From the NCBI RefSeq assembly GCF_965276875.1, contig NZ_OZ255701.1, positions 3,410,001 to 3,474,000 of the forward strand: a stretch of DNA of 64,000 nt, given 5' to 3'. The notes under the pieces are model-generated. The model saw only the letters and a program-made list of their open reading frames with translations, did not search any database and was not told the DNA's origin. Source of the stretch: Lichenicoccus sp965276875. Lineage in GTDB: Bacteria > Pseudomonadota > Alphaproteobacteria > Acetobacterales > Acetobacteraceae. This document shows positions 34,721-43,346 of the stretch, piece after piece. Both the position numbers and the translations under genes were made by a program. Position 1 is the stretch's first letter. Each line of letters opens with the position of its first letter.

Positions 34721-35601
34721 AGCTCGGTGCGCTCGGCGACGTGGTGCTGGCGTTCGCGCCGTTTGCCGCAATCCGCGCGCACCATGCCGCCGACCAGGTG
34801 ACGCTGCTCACCACCGCGCCGTTCGCCGCTCTGTGCGCGGCCTCGCCCTGGTTCGACCGGGTGGAAATTGATTCGCGTCCGCCGGTCTGGGATCTCCCCG
34901 GGCTGCTGGCCTTGCGCCGGCGCCTGCGTGGCTTCGACTTCGCCTATGACCTGCAGACCTCGTCGCGCTCGTCGCATTATTTCCGGCTGGCCGGGCGGCC
35001 CGCATGGTCCGGGATCGCGTCCGGCGCCTCGCACCCGCACGACAATGCCGAGCGCGACCTTATGCACACGCGCGAGCGGCAGGCCGAACAGCTCGCTCGT
35101 GCCGGGATCGCGTCGGTGCCGCACCCCGACCTCGGCTGGCTCGCACGTGGTGGCCCGGAGCTGACCGCGCCCTACGCGCTGCTGGTCCCGGGTGCCGCAC
35201 CGCATCGCCCGGCGAAACGCTGGCCGGCGACGCAGTTTGCCCAGCTCGCCGGCGTTCTGGACAGGCGCGGCCTGCGCCCGGTGGTGGTTGGCACCGACGG
35301 CGACGCGCCGCACGCCGCCGCCATCCGCGACGCCTGCCCGCAAGCCCTCGACCTCACCGGCCGCACCAGCCTGCTCGAACTCGGCGGCCTCGCAGCACGC
35401 GCCTCGCTCGCGATCGGCAACGATACCGGGCCGATGCACCTGGCGGCCGCCATGGGTTGCCGCGCGATCGTGCTGTTCTCGGGCGAGAGCGACCCTTCGC
35501 TGACCGCGCCGCGCGGCCCGGATGCAGGGCGCGTGCAGGTAGTGCGCGCCGACCGGCTCGATTTGCTATCGGTCGCCAGGGTTGCAGCCCTGCTTGGCTG
35601 A
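34699..35601 (+). CDS. Glycosyltransferase family 9 (heptosyltransferase-like)
   Basis: This 300-residue protein starts MARILVIKLGALGDVVLAF and carries KRWPATQFAQLAGVL and GNDTGPMHLAAAMG, motifs of ADP-heptose:LPS heptosyltransferases (GT9). It probably adds a core sugar to LPS on the cytoplasmic face. It is translationally coupled to the preceding GT4 gene through overlap. thrS follows 34 bp later. Confidence 0.87.
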   Translation: MARILVIKLGALGDVVLAFAPFAAIRAHHAADQVTLLTTAPFAALCAASPWFDRVEIDSRPPVWDLPGLLALRRRLRGFDFAYDLQTSSRSSHYFRLAGRPAWSGIASGASHPHDNAERDLMHTRERQAEQLARAGIASVPHPDLGWLARGGPELTAPYALLVPGAAPHRPAKRWPATQFAQLAGVLDRRGLRPVVVGTDGDAPHAAAIRDACPQALDLTGRTSLLELGGLAARASLAIGNDTGPMHLAAAMGCRAIVLFSGESDPSLTAPRGPDAGRVQVVRADRLDLLSVARVAALLG

Positions 35602-35635
35602 CGCCATAGCTTGCGGCCCAAACGGAGGTGCCTGA

Positions 35636-37615
35636 ATGCCCGCGATCACCCTGCCCGACGGATCGATCCGCCAGTTCGACGGGCCGGTCACGGGCACCGC
35701 GGTCGCGGCCGCGATCGGTCCCGGCCTCGCCCGTGCGGCCCTGGCGATGGAGTTGGACGGCGCGCTGGTCGATCTGTCGCGCGAGATCGACCGCGACGCG
35801 CGCGTCACCTTCATCACCCGCAAGGACGAAGCAGCACTGCCGCTGATCCGTCACGACGCAGCCCACGTGCTGGCCGAGGCGGTGCAGTCGCTCCATCCCG
35901 GCACCCAGGTGACCATCGGGCCTGCGGTGGAGCACGGCTTTTATTACGATTTCGCCCGCAACGAGCCGTTCACCCCGGAGGATTTCCCGGCCATCGAGGC
36001 GCGCATGCGCGAAATCGTGGCCGCGGGTGCTGCCTTCACCCGCGAGGTCTGGCCGCGTAACGAGGCCATCGCCTTCTTTACGGCACGCGGCGAGCGCTTC
36101 AAGGCGGAGCTGATACGCGACCTGCCGGAGAGCGAGCCGATCTCGATCTATCGGCAGGGCGAATGGCTCGATCTGTGCCGCGGCCCGCATATGCGTAGCG
36201 TTTCCGATGTCGGCAGCGCCTTCAAGCTGATGAAGGTGGCTGGCGCCTATTGGCGCGGCGACCATCGCAACCCGATGCTGACACGTATCTACGCCACCGC
36301 CTGGCGCGACGCGGCGGAGCTCCAGGCGCACCTCCACCAGCTCGAGGAAGCGGAGCGGCGCGACCATCGTCGCATCGGCCGCGAGATGGATCTGTTCCAC
36401 ATCCAGGAGGAGGCCACCGGCTCGATCTTCTGGCATCCCAAAGGCTGGCGTCTCTACACAGTGCTGCAGGACTACATGCGACGCGCCCAGACACGCGGCG
36501 GCTACGACGAGGTGCGCACCCCGCAACTGGTCGATCGTGGCCTGTGGGAGGCGTCGGGACATTGGGAGAACTACCGCGAGCACATGTTCATCGCCAATGT
36601 GGACAAGGTGGGCGAAGACGAGGACAAGAGCCTTGCCCTGAAGCCGATGAACTGTCCTTGCCATGTGCAGATCTTCCGGCACGGGCTGCGCTCCTATCGC
36701 GAACTGCCCTGGCGCATGGCGGAATTCGGCGCCTGCCACCGCTACGAGCCGTCCGGGGCGTTGCACGGCATCATGCGTGTGCGTGCCTTCACCCAGGACG
36801 ATGCGCATATCTTCTGCACCGAGGCGCAGGTCGCCCCCGAGACCGCGCGCTTCGTCGCCATGCTCGCCGAGGTGTATCGCGATCTCGGCTTCGACAGCTT
36901 CGTGGTCAAGTTCGCCGATCGCCCGACCCCGCGCGCCGGTGACGACGCAGCCTGGGACCGCGCCGAGGCGGCGCTGCGTGACGCCTGCGCCCTCGCCGGG
37001 GTCGAGTACGAGCTCAATCCCGGGGAGGGCGCCTTCTACGGACCCAAACTGGAGTTCGTGCTGCGTGACGCGATCGGCCGCGACTGGCAGTGCGGGACCT
37101 TGCAGGTCGACTACGTGCTGCCCGACCGGCTCGATGCGAGCTACATCGGCGAGGATAGCGCGCGGCATCGTCCGGTGATGCTGCACCGGGCGATCCTGGG
37201 CTCGTTCGAGCGCTTCATCGGCATCCTGATCGAGCAATATGCCGGCCGCTTTCCGCTCTGGCTGGCGCCGGTGCAGGTGGTGGTCGCCAGCATCGTCAGC
37301 GACGCCGAGCCGTATGCGTTGGAGGTAGCGGGCGCGTTGCGCGCGGCCGGGCTAGTGGTGAACACGGATACCGCCAACGAGAAGATCAACGCCAAGATAC
37401 GCATCCATAGCCTGGCCCGGGTGCCGGTGATCCTGGTGGTCGGACGCAAGGAGGCCGAGGCCGGTACCGTGGCGATGCGCCGTCTCGGGGGCGCCGCACA
37501 GGAGGTTCTGGCGCTCGACGAGGCTGTGGCGTCCCTTGTGCAGGAGGCGCTGCCACCCGATTTGAAACGCGACTTGCATGGCAGACTCGCCACACCATCA
37601 AGGCCGGCCGCTTGA
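35636..37615 (+). CDS. thrS: Threonine--tRNA ligase
   Basis: This 659-residue class II synthetase has a TGS domain (about 1-62), an editing domain with HDAAH (about 74-78) and the CRGPH motif, and a catalytic core with MNCPCH, motif 2 (RMAEFGACHRYEPSGALHG) and motif 3 (MLHRAILGSFERFIGIL). A C-terminal anticodon-binding domain follows. GGAGG lies 8 bp before ATG 35636. infC follows, the common bacterial order. No T-box leader is present, as expected for this group. Confidence 0.97.
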   Translation: MPAITLPDGSIRQFDGPVTGTAVAAAIGPGLARAALAMELDGALVDLSREIDRDARVTFITRKDEAALPLIRHDAAHVLAEAVQSLHPGTQVTIGPAVEHGFYYDFARNEPFTPEDFPAIEARMREIVAAGAAFTREVWPRNEAIAFFTARGERFKAELIRDLPESEPISIYRQGEWLDLCRGPHMRSVSDVGSAFKLMKVAGAYWRGDHRNPMLTRIYATAWRDAAELQAHLHQLEEAERRDHRRIGREMDLFHIQEEATGSIFWHPKGWRLYTVLQDYMRRAQTRGGYDEVRTPQLVDRGLWEASGHWENYREHMFIANVDKVGEDEDKSLALKPMNCPCHVQIFRHGLRSYRELPWRMAEFGACHRYEPSGALHGIMRVRAFTQDDAHIFCTEAQVAPETARFVAMLAEVYRDLGFDSFVVKFADRPTPRAGDDAAWDRAEAALRDACALAGVEYELNPGEGAFYGPKLEFVLRDAIGRDWQCGTLQVDYVLPDRLDASYIGEDSARHRPVMLHRAILGSFERFIGILIEQYAGRFPLWLAPVQVVVASIVSDAEPYALEVAGALRAAGLVVNTDTANEKINAKIRIHSLARVPVILVVGRKEAEAGTVAMRRLGGAAQEVLALDEAVASLVQEALPPDLKRDLHGRLATPSRPAA

Positions 37616-37725
37616 TTGCCGGTGGCTTCCTGCGCCACAAAGCGTTTGCTGCCGACTTACGAAAATTTTAACCGAAACTTTACGCGTCCCGACCACGATA
37701 CCGTAACAGAGACAGGAGACCCCAC

Positions 37726-38262
37726 ATAGCCAGACCCCCGATGCCCGCGCAGCCGACCCGCGAGGGGCCCCGCGTGAATGAGGAGATCCGCGTCCCGCAG
37801 GTCCGCCTGATCGACGAAGAGGGCGAGATGCAGGGCGTTCTGACGACCCGCGAGGCCATGGGCCGCGCGTTCGCCGTCGGCCTCGACCTGCTGGAAATCA
37901 GTCCGAACGCCGATCCACCGGTCGTCAAGATCCTGGATTATGGCAAGTTCAAGTACGAGCAGCAGAAGAAGAAGAACGAGGCCCGAAAGAAGCAAAAGAT
38001 CATCGAGATCAAGGAGGTCAAGGTCCGACCCAATATCGATGAAAACGACTACCAGGTTAAGCTTCGCGCCATGCGATCCTTCATCGAGGAGGGCGACAAG
38101 GTGAAAGTCACCCTGCGCTTCCGTGGCCGCGAAATGGCGCACCAGGATCTTGGCGTCAAAGTGCTGGAACGGATCCGTGACGACATGGACGAGCGCACCA
38201 AGGTCGAACAGATGCCGCGCATGGAGAACCGACAGATGATCATGGTGCTGTCGCCGCGCTGA
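37726..38262 (+). CDS. infC: Translation initiation factor IF-3
   Basis: The IF3 N-domain has RVNEEIRVPQVRLIDEEGE, and the C-domain has IKEVKVRPNIDENDYQVKLR and KVTLRFRGREMAHQDLG. AGGAG at 37714-37718 lies 7 bp before an in-frame ATA (37726-37728) but 22 bp before the first ATG (37741). I therefore place the start at ATA, giving 178 residues; starting at ATG gives 173. IF3 genes are known for rare start codons (AUU in E. coli) that permit autoregulation, so this is plausible but unproven. The stop overlaps the next gene (TGATG). Confidence 0.93.
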   Translation: MARPPMPAQPTREGPRVNEEIRVPQVRLIDEEGEMQGVLTTREAMGRAFAVGLDLLEISPNADPPVVKILDYGKFKYEQQKKKNEARKKQKIIEIKEVKVRPNIDENDYQVKLRAMRSFIEEGDKVKVTLRFRGREMAHQDLGVKVLERIRDDMDERTKVEQMPRMENRQMIMVLSPR

Positions 38263-38864
38263 TGACGGATTCGCCCAAGGTAGATTTGCGCGTGCCGGAG
38301 TTGCGCGTCGGGACATCACGCGTGCTGTCGGACGGCCACTCGGTGCTGCGCAGCACGGTGTTCGACATTCGTCGCCGCGACGGCACATGGCAAACGTTAA
38401 ACCGTGAGACCTATGACCGCGGCAATGGCGCGGTCATTCTCCCCTATGATCGGTCGCGGCGCACCGTGCTGCTGGTGCGGCAATTCCGTTATCCCGCCTA
38501 TGTCAATGGCCATCAGGCGCCGCTGATCGAGGCGATCGCAGGCTTGCTGGAGGGCCAGGATCCGCTGACGGTGGCCTGCAAGGAGGCCGAGGAGGAGGCC
38601 GGTGTAAAAGTCCGCAACCCGCGCTGCGTGTTTACGACCTTCACCAGCCCAGGTGCCGTGACAGAGACGCTCGCCTGTTTCATCGCCGAATACGGCGCCG
38701 CCGACCGCATCGGCGCGGGCGGTGGCCTACGCCAGGAGGGCGAGGACATCGAGGTCCTGGAGCCCGACTTTGACGACGCGCTCGCCATGATCGCTGACGG
38801 GCAAATCGTCGACGCCAAGACCATCATGCTTCTCCAGCATCTGCGCCTCGCCGGCCTGCTGTAG
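38262..38864 (+). CDS. NUDIX hydrolase, NudK/ADP-sugar pyrophosphatase type
   Basis: This 200-residue protein resembles GDP-mannose/ADP-sugar pyrophosphatases. The segment RRTVLLVRQFRYPAYVNG precedes a NUDIX box AGLLEGQDPLTVACKEAEEE followed by AGV. The box keeps the EAEEEAG core, but REL is KEA. It hydrolyses a nucleoside diphosphate-sugar, to be determined. The start overlaps the infC stop. A truncated homolog of the C-terminal part lies downstream at 40681-40909. Confidence 0.87.
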   Translation: MTDSPKVDLRVPELRVGTSRVLSDGHSVLRSTVFDIRRRDGTWQTLNRETYDRGNGAVILPYDRSRRTVLLVRQFRYPAYVNGHQAPLIEAIAGLLEGQDPLTVACKEAEEEAGVKVRNPRCVFTTFTSPGAVTETLACFIAEYGAADRIGAGGGLRQEGEDIEVLEPDFDDALAMIADGQIVDAKTIMLLQHLRLAGLL

Positions 38865-38877
38865 CCGATCCTGCCGA

Positions 38878-38921
38878 CTAGAGCACTTCCCGCGCCGCTT
38901 GGCGCGGGAGTAGTGCTCTAG
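38878..38921. repeat. Long palindrome after the NUDIX gene
   Basis: CTAGAGCACT (38878-38887) pairs with AGTGCTCTAG (38912-38921), and inside it CCCGCGCC (38889-38896) pairs with GGCGCGGG (38901-38908) around loop GCTT. It starts 14 bp after the NUDIX stop and could serve as a terminator or a REP-like element. Its outer arm AGAGCA resembles that of the palindrome at 58804. Confidence 0.7.
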
Positions 38922-38944
38922 GATACTGATAAGCGGGCAAATAT

Positions 38945-38974
38945 ATCCGATCAGGTGACTCCACCTGATCGGAT
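38945..38974. repeat. Perfect 13-bp hairpin followed by T-run
   Basis: ATCCGATCAGGTG (38945-38957) pairs perfectly with CACCTGATCGGAT (38962-38974) around loop ACTC; TTT follows on the plus strand. Together with the preceding palindrome it forms a two-part structure between convergent genes (NUDIX and SPFH). It could be a bidirectional terminator or half of a mosaic repeat. Confidence 0.7.
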
Positions 38975-39017
38975 TTTGCCCTGGTGCGCTCCTCGTCGCA
39001 CCCGTGCCAATTCCGAT

Positions 39018-39923
39018 TCAGTGCTGCCCGGTGTTCAGGAATGGCATGGGCGCGCCGGCCCCTAGGTAGGTGGGCAGGACGCCGTTCCACCGCTGGATGG
39101 CGAGTTGCTGAAGGATCGAAGGGCTGAGGGTTGCCGTAACCTTCGTGTTAGCCTTGGCCTGCCCCTCCGCGGCCGCGATCTGCGCGGTCGCGTGGGCCTG
39201 CGCCTCCAACACCTGCTGCTGCGCATCCACCCTGACCTTGTCGAGCGTGAAGGCTGCCTGCTGGGCCTGTTGCTGGGCGACCTGTTTCGCCTCGATAGCC
39301 GCCGTAAACTCCTGAGAGAACTGGAAGTTGGTGATGTTCACCGCGTCGATGACCACCCTGTATGGCTGCAGGGCGGTGCGGAGCAGCGTGTTGATCTCAA
39401 GCGCCACCTCATCGCGCCGCACGATGAGGTCGGCGGCGTCGTAGTGCGCGGTCGCTGCCTTGACGGCGTTCGAGATCGCCGGGGCGATCACCCGCGCCTC
39501 CACCTGCGGCAGCGTGCCCACGTGCTGATACACCCAGGCGGCGTCTTCCGGCATGATGTGATAGTTGGTCGCGACCTCGGTATGAACCGTTTGCAGGTCC
39601 CGTGACGCGGCTTCCTCCTTGTTCTGATAGTTCTGCACCTGGACGTTCATCTGCACGACAGTTTGCATGATCGGCACGATGACATGCAGTCCAGGTGCTA
39701 GAACGCCGGGCTGGACGCTACTGAAGTCCATCAGGATGCCGCGGCTTCCAGGTCCTACCTGCCGGAAGGGATCAAGAACAAATAACCCGACCACAATGGC
39801 CGCGGCGATGCCACCGTAGAGGTATCGGCGATCGACGCGGTTGCCCCGGCGACCGGGTGGTCCCAGTTGCCACGGGTTGTCCGAGCCATCGTGGCCGGAC
39901 GGCGTGGTTGGAACGCTCGGCAT
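39018..39923 (-). CDS. Prohibitin/SPFH domain membrane protein
   Basis: This 301-residue protein has one N-terminal membrane anchor (YLYGGIAAAIVVGLFVL, about residues 36-52). An SPFH/band 7 domain follows (GSRGILMDFSSVQPGVLAPG, later VIDAVNITNFQFSQEF), then a Gln/Ala-rich coiled coil (about 215-262). It probably forms large ring assemblies at the inner membrane, with roles in membrane organisation or proteolysis control. ATG 39921-39923 is used; GTG 39927-39929 is the alternative, and GGGAG lies upstream of both. Confidence 0.87.
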   Translation of the reverse strand: MPSVPTTPSGHDGSDNPWQLGPPGRRGNRVDRRYLYGGIAAAIVVGLFVLDPFRQVGPGSRGILMDFSSVQPGVLAPGLHVIVPIMQTVVQMNVQVQNYQNKEEAASRDLQTVHTEVATNYHIMPEDAAWVYQHVGTLPQVEARVIAPAISNAVKAATAHYDAADLIVRRDEVALEINTLLRTALQPYRVVIDAVNITNFQFSQEFTAAIEAKQVAQQQAQQAAFTLDKVRVDAQQQVLEAQAHATAQIAAAEGQAKANTKVTATLSPSILQQLAIQRWNGVLPTYLGAGAPMPFLNTGQH

Positions 39924-40156
39924 AAACACGGTGCTCCCTGCTCTACAAGCTTGTGCTCACCACCAAGCCGAATGTCCGCACATCAGCCGGCCCGGCGAGG
40001 TGCTCATGAATGCGATAAAGCACATACCGCATCCTGCGGGGGGAATAGGTACAAAGTGGCCGCCGGCAGCCGTCGGGTCGGTCACTTCGATAGGTTCATC
40101 GGGAACCATCGAAGCATCGCGCCATTTGCAGCTGAGCAGGAAAGGGATGAACGGAT

Positions 40157-40666
40157 ATGCTTGCCTCTCTCCTGATGGGCCTGCTCGGTGGTCAACGCGC
40201 GATGATGCCGCTCGCCGCAGTGTCCGTCGCCACCGCGTATGGCAGGTTACCGGCCAGAGATGGCGCGCTTCGTTTCATCGGACATCCCCTCGTTGCGGCT
40301 GGTGCGGCAATCCTGGCAGTCGGTGAGATGGCCGGCGACAAGCAGAAGGGGGCGCCCAACCGGATTATTCCGATAGGCCTCGTCGCCCGCTTCATGACCT
40401 CGGCCATAGCGGGAGCATCGCTGGCACGGCGACGGCAGCGATGGCTCGGCGCGGCGGCTGGGGGATCAATCGCGGTGGCGGCGTCTTATGCCGGCTGGCG
40501 TGCGCGTATGGCGTGTATCCCGCGCTATGGTCGAATTTCCACCGGCTTGGTCGAGGACACGTTCGTGGTTCTCGGCGCCGTCGGCATTTTGTGGATGGTC
40601 GGTAGATCTGCCGGCGAAGAGGTTGAACGTCCGATCGATGCCGAGCGTGAGCCTGCCCGCCGATAA
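40157..40666 (+). CDS. DUF4126 family membrane protein
   Basis: This 169-residue protein has several hydrophobic segments. GGQRAMMPLAAVSVATAY near the N-terminus and GHPLVAAGAAILAVGEMAGDK are typical of DUF4126. The function is unknown. It lies between the SPFH gene and a NUDIX fragment, inside the segment flanked by the two NUDIX tails. AAAGGGATG precedes the start. Confidence 0.72.
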   Translation: MLASLLMGLLGGQRAMMPLAAVSVATAYGRLPARDGALRFIGHPLVAAGAAILAVGEMAGDKQKGAPNRIIPIGLVARFMTSAIAGASLARRRQRWLGAAAGGSIAVAASYAGWRARMACIPRYGRISTGLVEDTFVVLGAVGILWMVGRSAGEEVERPIDAEREPARR

Positions 40667-40680
40667 GGGCGATTGCCGGC

Positions 40681-40909
40681 TGACATCTTCACGAGCCCTG
40701 GCGCGGTCACCGAGACGCTCGCTTTCGCCGCCGAGTGCCGGCCGCCGGACCGCGTCAGTGGGAGCGGCGGCCTGCGCCATGGGGGCGACGACATCGAGGT
40801 GCTGGAACCCGACTTCGACGACGCGCTCGCCATGATGGTTGACGGCCGCGTCGTCGATGCCAAGACCATCATGCTGCCCCAGCACCTGCGCCGGGCCTGC
40901 CTGCCGTTG
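40681..40909 (+). pseudogene. 3' fragment of a NUDIX hydrolase gene
   Basis: The frame encodes DIFTSPGAVTETLAF, then GGDDIEVLEPDFDDALAMM and VVDAKTIMLPQHLRRACL. This parallels the C-terminal 75 residues of the NUDIX protein at 38262-38864 (FTSPGAVTETLACF, EDIEVLEPDFDDALAMI, VDAKTIMLLQHLRLAGL). The NUDIX box and start are missing, and a short internal deletion follows TETLAF. Orientation is the same as the intact gene, 1.8 kb downstream. The open frame runs on to 40996 without homology. Confidence 0.85.
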
Positions 40910-40915
40910 ACAGCC

Positions 40916-41278
40916 TTACCGGCTGGCGCGCTGCGCGTCCGCAAGCACGCGGCCTCGTGTCCTAGCCGACGCGACCAGCAGATCGACCTGGCCTGACGCG
41001 TTCGCAACCGCATCGTCGTGGCAGGTCTTGTAGCTGGCTGACATCCATTCGCCGGCACTGTCATACAGGCCGCAGACGCGGCGCGCGGCAAGCTCGATCC
41101 GGTGCGCGAGCACCGCCCGGTCCGCGGCCCTGCTCAGGTCGAGATCGGCGATGCTGACCAGCGTGCTGGACGTCTCCGAGTCCTGTGCCTGGGCCGGCTG
41201 CGACGCGCCACCGAGCAGTATGGCGGCGAGCGGCAGGACGGCGAGCAGCGATGCAAGGCGGCGCGTGGTGACAATCAT
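40916..41278 (-). CDS. UrcA family protein
   Basis: This 120-residue exported protein has a signal peptide (LASLLAVLPLAAILLGGASQ, cleavage near AQA at residues 29-31) and the UrcA pattern: IADLDLSRAADRAVLAHRIE, AARRVCG, and a second cysteine in TCHDDAVANA. UrcA proteins are short, periplasmic and of unknown function. AGGAG lies 8 bp before ATG 41276-41278. It is divergent from the ToxR-like regulator gene across a comparatively AT-rich 192-bp region. Confidence 0.85.
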   Translation of the reverse strand: MIVTTRRLASLLAVLPLAAILLGGASQPAQAQDSETSSTLVSIADLDLSRAADRAVLAHRIELAARRVCGLYDSAGEWMSASYKTCHDDAVANASGQVDLLVASARTRGRVLADAQRASR

Positions 41279-41470
41279 GGCAAGTCTCCTGTTCTGGCGT
41301 TTTGGCGCCGGCCGTTGCCGGTCGCTGGCGCGTCGCTAGTCCCGCCGAACTAGGCCGCCTACTCAAACGAAATCAATCGTTGCTAATTGAAATAAATCGC
41401 CGGCGTATTGGCAGTCCCGGCCGGCTGGGACTAAGGTATTGCCGCTTTCGGCACTCCCGGGACGGCCAGA

Positions 41471-43114
41471 ATGGACGCTCAGGTTGAGGCGTGGCGGTTC
41501 GGCCGGTTCACGCTCAGGCCGGCGCGAAGGCTGCTGCTAGCGGACGGCCAGCCGGTGGCCCTCAGCTCGCGCGCCTACGACATCCTGGAACTTCTGGTGC
41601 GATGCCACGACCGGATCGTCACTCGTGACGAGATCATCGCCCATGTCTGGCGCGGAACGGTCGTCGGCGAGAACAACCTCACCGTGCAGATGTCGAATCT
41701 GCGCCGCGCGCTTGGCGAACATGCCGGTGGCGAGCCGCTGATCGTCAACCTACCGGGCCGCGGCTACCGGCTGGTGGCGGAGGTCACCGAGGTCCTCCCA
41801 TTCTGTGTGGCCGCACCCGAACCTGCGTCGCTGGCGCCGGAAACGCCACCCCAGAAACGCACGCGGCGGTGGCGCTGGCTGGTCGGCTCCGCCGGCGTGT
41901 CGCTGGCGCTCTTGCTGCCGATGATGGCCGGTGCGCCGGCTCTGCAACGGCTCGTCTCCGGTTCCGTCCGCGATATGCGCTTGAGCGTGGCGGTGCACCG
42001 CTTTACCCCGATTGGCGACGACCCAAGGGCCGCGACCTTGGCGATCCGCTATACCGAAGCGCTGCTCGCCCGATTCGCGCAGTTCGAGGATTTTGTCCTG
42101 TATGCGGGCCCGCCGACGGCGGAAAACCCGGTCATGCCGCGGTTCGAGCTGACCGGCACTGTCGAGATCGTCAACGCCGATGCCGTGTTGACCGTCGGTG
42201 TACGACAGACACGCGACGGGCAGCTGCTCTATCGACACAGCCTCTCTACACCGGACACCGCCGCGATCGCGGAGCAATCAACGACAGCGCTACACATGCT
42301 CGTGGAGATCCGGCCGATCCTGTTTCGTGTGGAGGCAGAACGTCGAGGCGGGCCGCCGCGTGATGCCATTGACTTCGTCATCGATGCCCACCGGGCGCTC
42401 GGGCAATCCGACCAGATCGCCAATCTGCGGCGCGCCCTGGCCCTGGCCCGCGAGGCCGTGCGGCGCGATCCCGCCGACCGTCCGGCGCGCGTGCTCCTGG
42501 CACTCCTGCTCACCGACGACATGATGTTCAGCAGTGCCCAAGCGGGCGACCAGGAGGGATGGCAGGCGCTCGCTCTGATCGACGACGTGCTCCGCGAGCA
42601 ACCTCGTAACTCCCTCTATATCAGCCGGCGAGCGTATGTTCTTGAAGCGCTGGGAAAGCTGGATGATGCGCAGGCAACGGCCGAACTGGGTCTGCGGATC
42701 GACCCGGGCTTTCCGCTCCTGACCGACAGGCTAGGGGAAGTCCTGATGCTTGAGGGCAATGTCGCGGTGGCAAAGACGCTTTACAGCTCGGATTCAAACG
42801 ATACGCAGGACAACACCCTGGCGACAATCGCCTTTGCCGAAGGGCGCTATGCCGATGCGCTGGTGCTGGTCGGCCAAGTGGTTGCGGCGACGCCGGACAC
42901 TTCATACGCGCGCTTCAACCTTCTGCTTGAGGTCGCGACGCTCAGCCGGCTCGGCCGAATGCGGGAAGCCAAAGACGAGCTGACTAGGGCGATGGCCGGC
43001 CTGCCGCCAGCCCTGCGATCGGTGGGCGCGCAACGTCAAGCAGTCTATGTACTGCCTTACGAGGCCTGGCGAAAGTTCAAGCAGGGCTTGGCAGCCGCAG
43101 GCATGCCGCCGTAA
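41471..43114 (+). CDS. ToxR/CadC-like membrane regulator with winged helix and TPR-like domain
   Basis: This 547-residue protein has an N-terminal OmpR/PhoB-type winged helix (about 8-106) with ALSSRAYDILELLVRC, VWRGTVVGENNLTVQMSNLR and GRGYRLVAEV. One membrane segment (about 136-155, WLVGSAGVSLALLLPMMAG) follows. The C-terminal half (about 165-547) is probably periplasmic, with an enzyme-like beta region and TPR-like helical repeats. It is probably a one-component regulator sensing a periplasmic signal. The divergent urcA gene, across an AT-rich spacer near 41355-41400, is a candidate target. Confidence 0.82.
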   Translation: MDAQVEAWRFGRFTLRPARRLLLADGQPVALSSRAYDILELLVRCHDRIVTRDEIIAHVWRGTVVGENNLTVQMSNLRRALGEHAGGEPLIVNLPGRGYRLVAEVTEVLPFCVAAPEPASLAPETPPQKRTRRWRWLVGSAGVSLALLLPMMAGAPALQRLVSGSVRDMRLSVAVHRFTPIGDDPRAATLAIRYTEALLARFAQFEDFVLYAGPPTAENPVMPRFELTGTVEIVNADAVLTVGVRQTRDGQLLYRHSLSTPDTAAIAEQSTTALHMLVEIRPILFRVEAERRGGPPRDAIDFVIDAHRALGQSDQIANLRRALALAREAVRRDPADRPARVLLALLLTDDMMFSSAQAGDQEGWQALALIDDVLREQPRNSLYISRRAYVLEALGKLDDAQATAELGLRIDPGFPLLTDRLGEVLMLEGNVAVAKTLYSSDSNDTQDNTLATIAFAEGRYADALVLVGQVVAATPDTSYARFNLLLEVATLSRLGRMREAKDELTRAMAGLPPALRSVGAQRQAVYVLPYEAWRKFKQGLAAAGMPP

Positions 43115-43205
43115 TGTTCCGAGAGCAGATAGCGTGTACACGAACTCACCGGCGAGATCTCAGGTCGAGGCAACCTGCATCACTCCAGCGAATACGGGCC
43201 GTCAC

Positions 43206-43337
43206 ATGGACACGAAACCGACTTCGCCGCCGTCGTCCTCTACCGCGATGGTCGCCGCCGCCGTACTCGGCGCCTTTGCCGCCGGCATGGCGGCCGGAAT
43301 GATGATCGCTACGGCTTGGCATCGGCCGCCACCTTAG
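43206..43337 (+). CDS. Small single-span membrane protein (hypothetical)
   Basis: This frame encodes 43 residues with one hydrophobic segment (MVAAAVLGAFAAGMAAGMMI). It fits between the regulator gene and glyS, ending 10 bp from the glyS stop. I recognise no family and the ribosome-binding site is weak. Confidence 0.35.
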   Translation: MDTKPTSPPSSSTAMVAAAVLGAFAAGMAAGMMIATAWHRPPP

Positions 43338-43346
43338 TGCTGCGGC

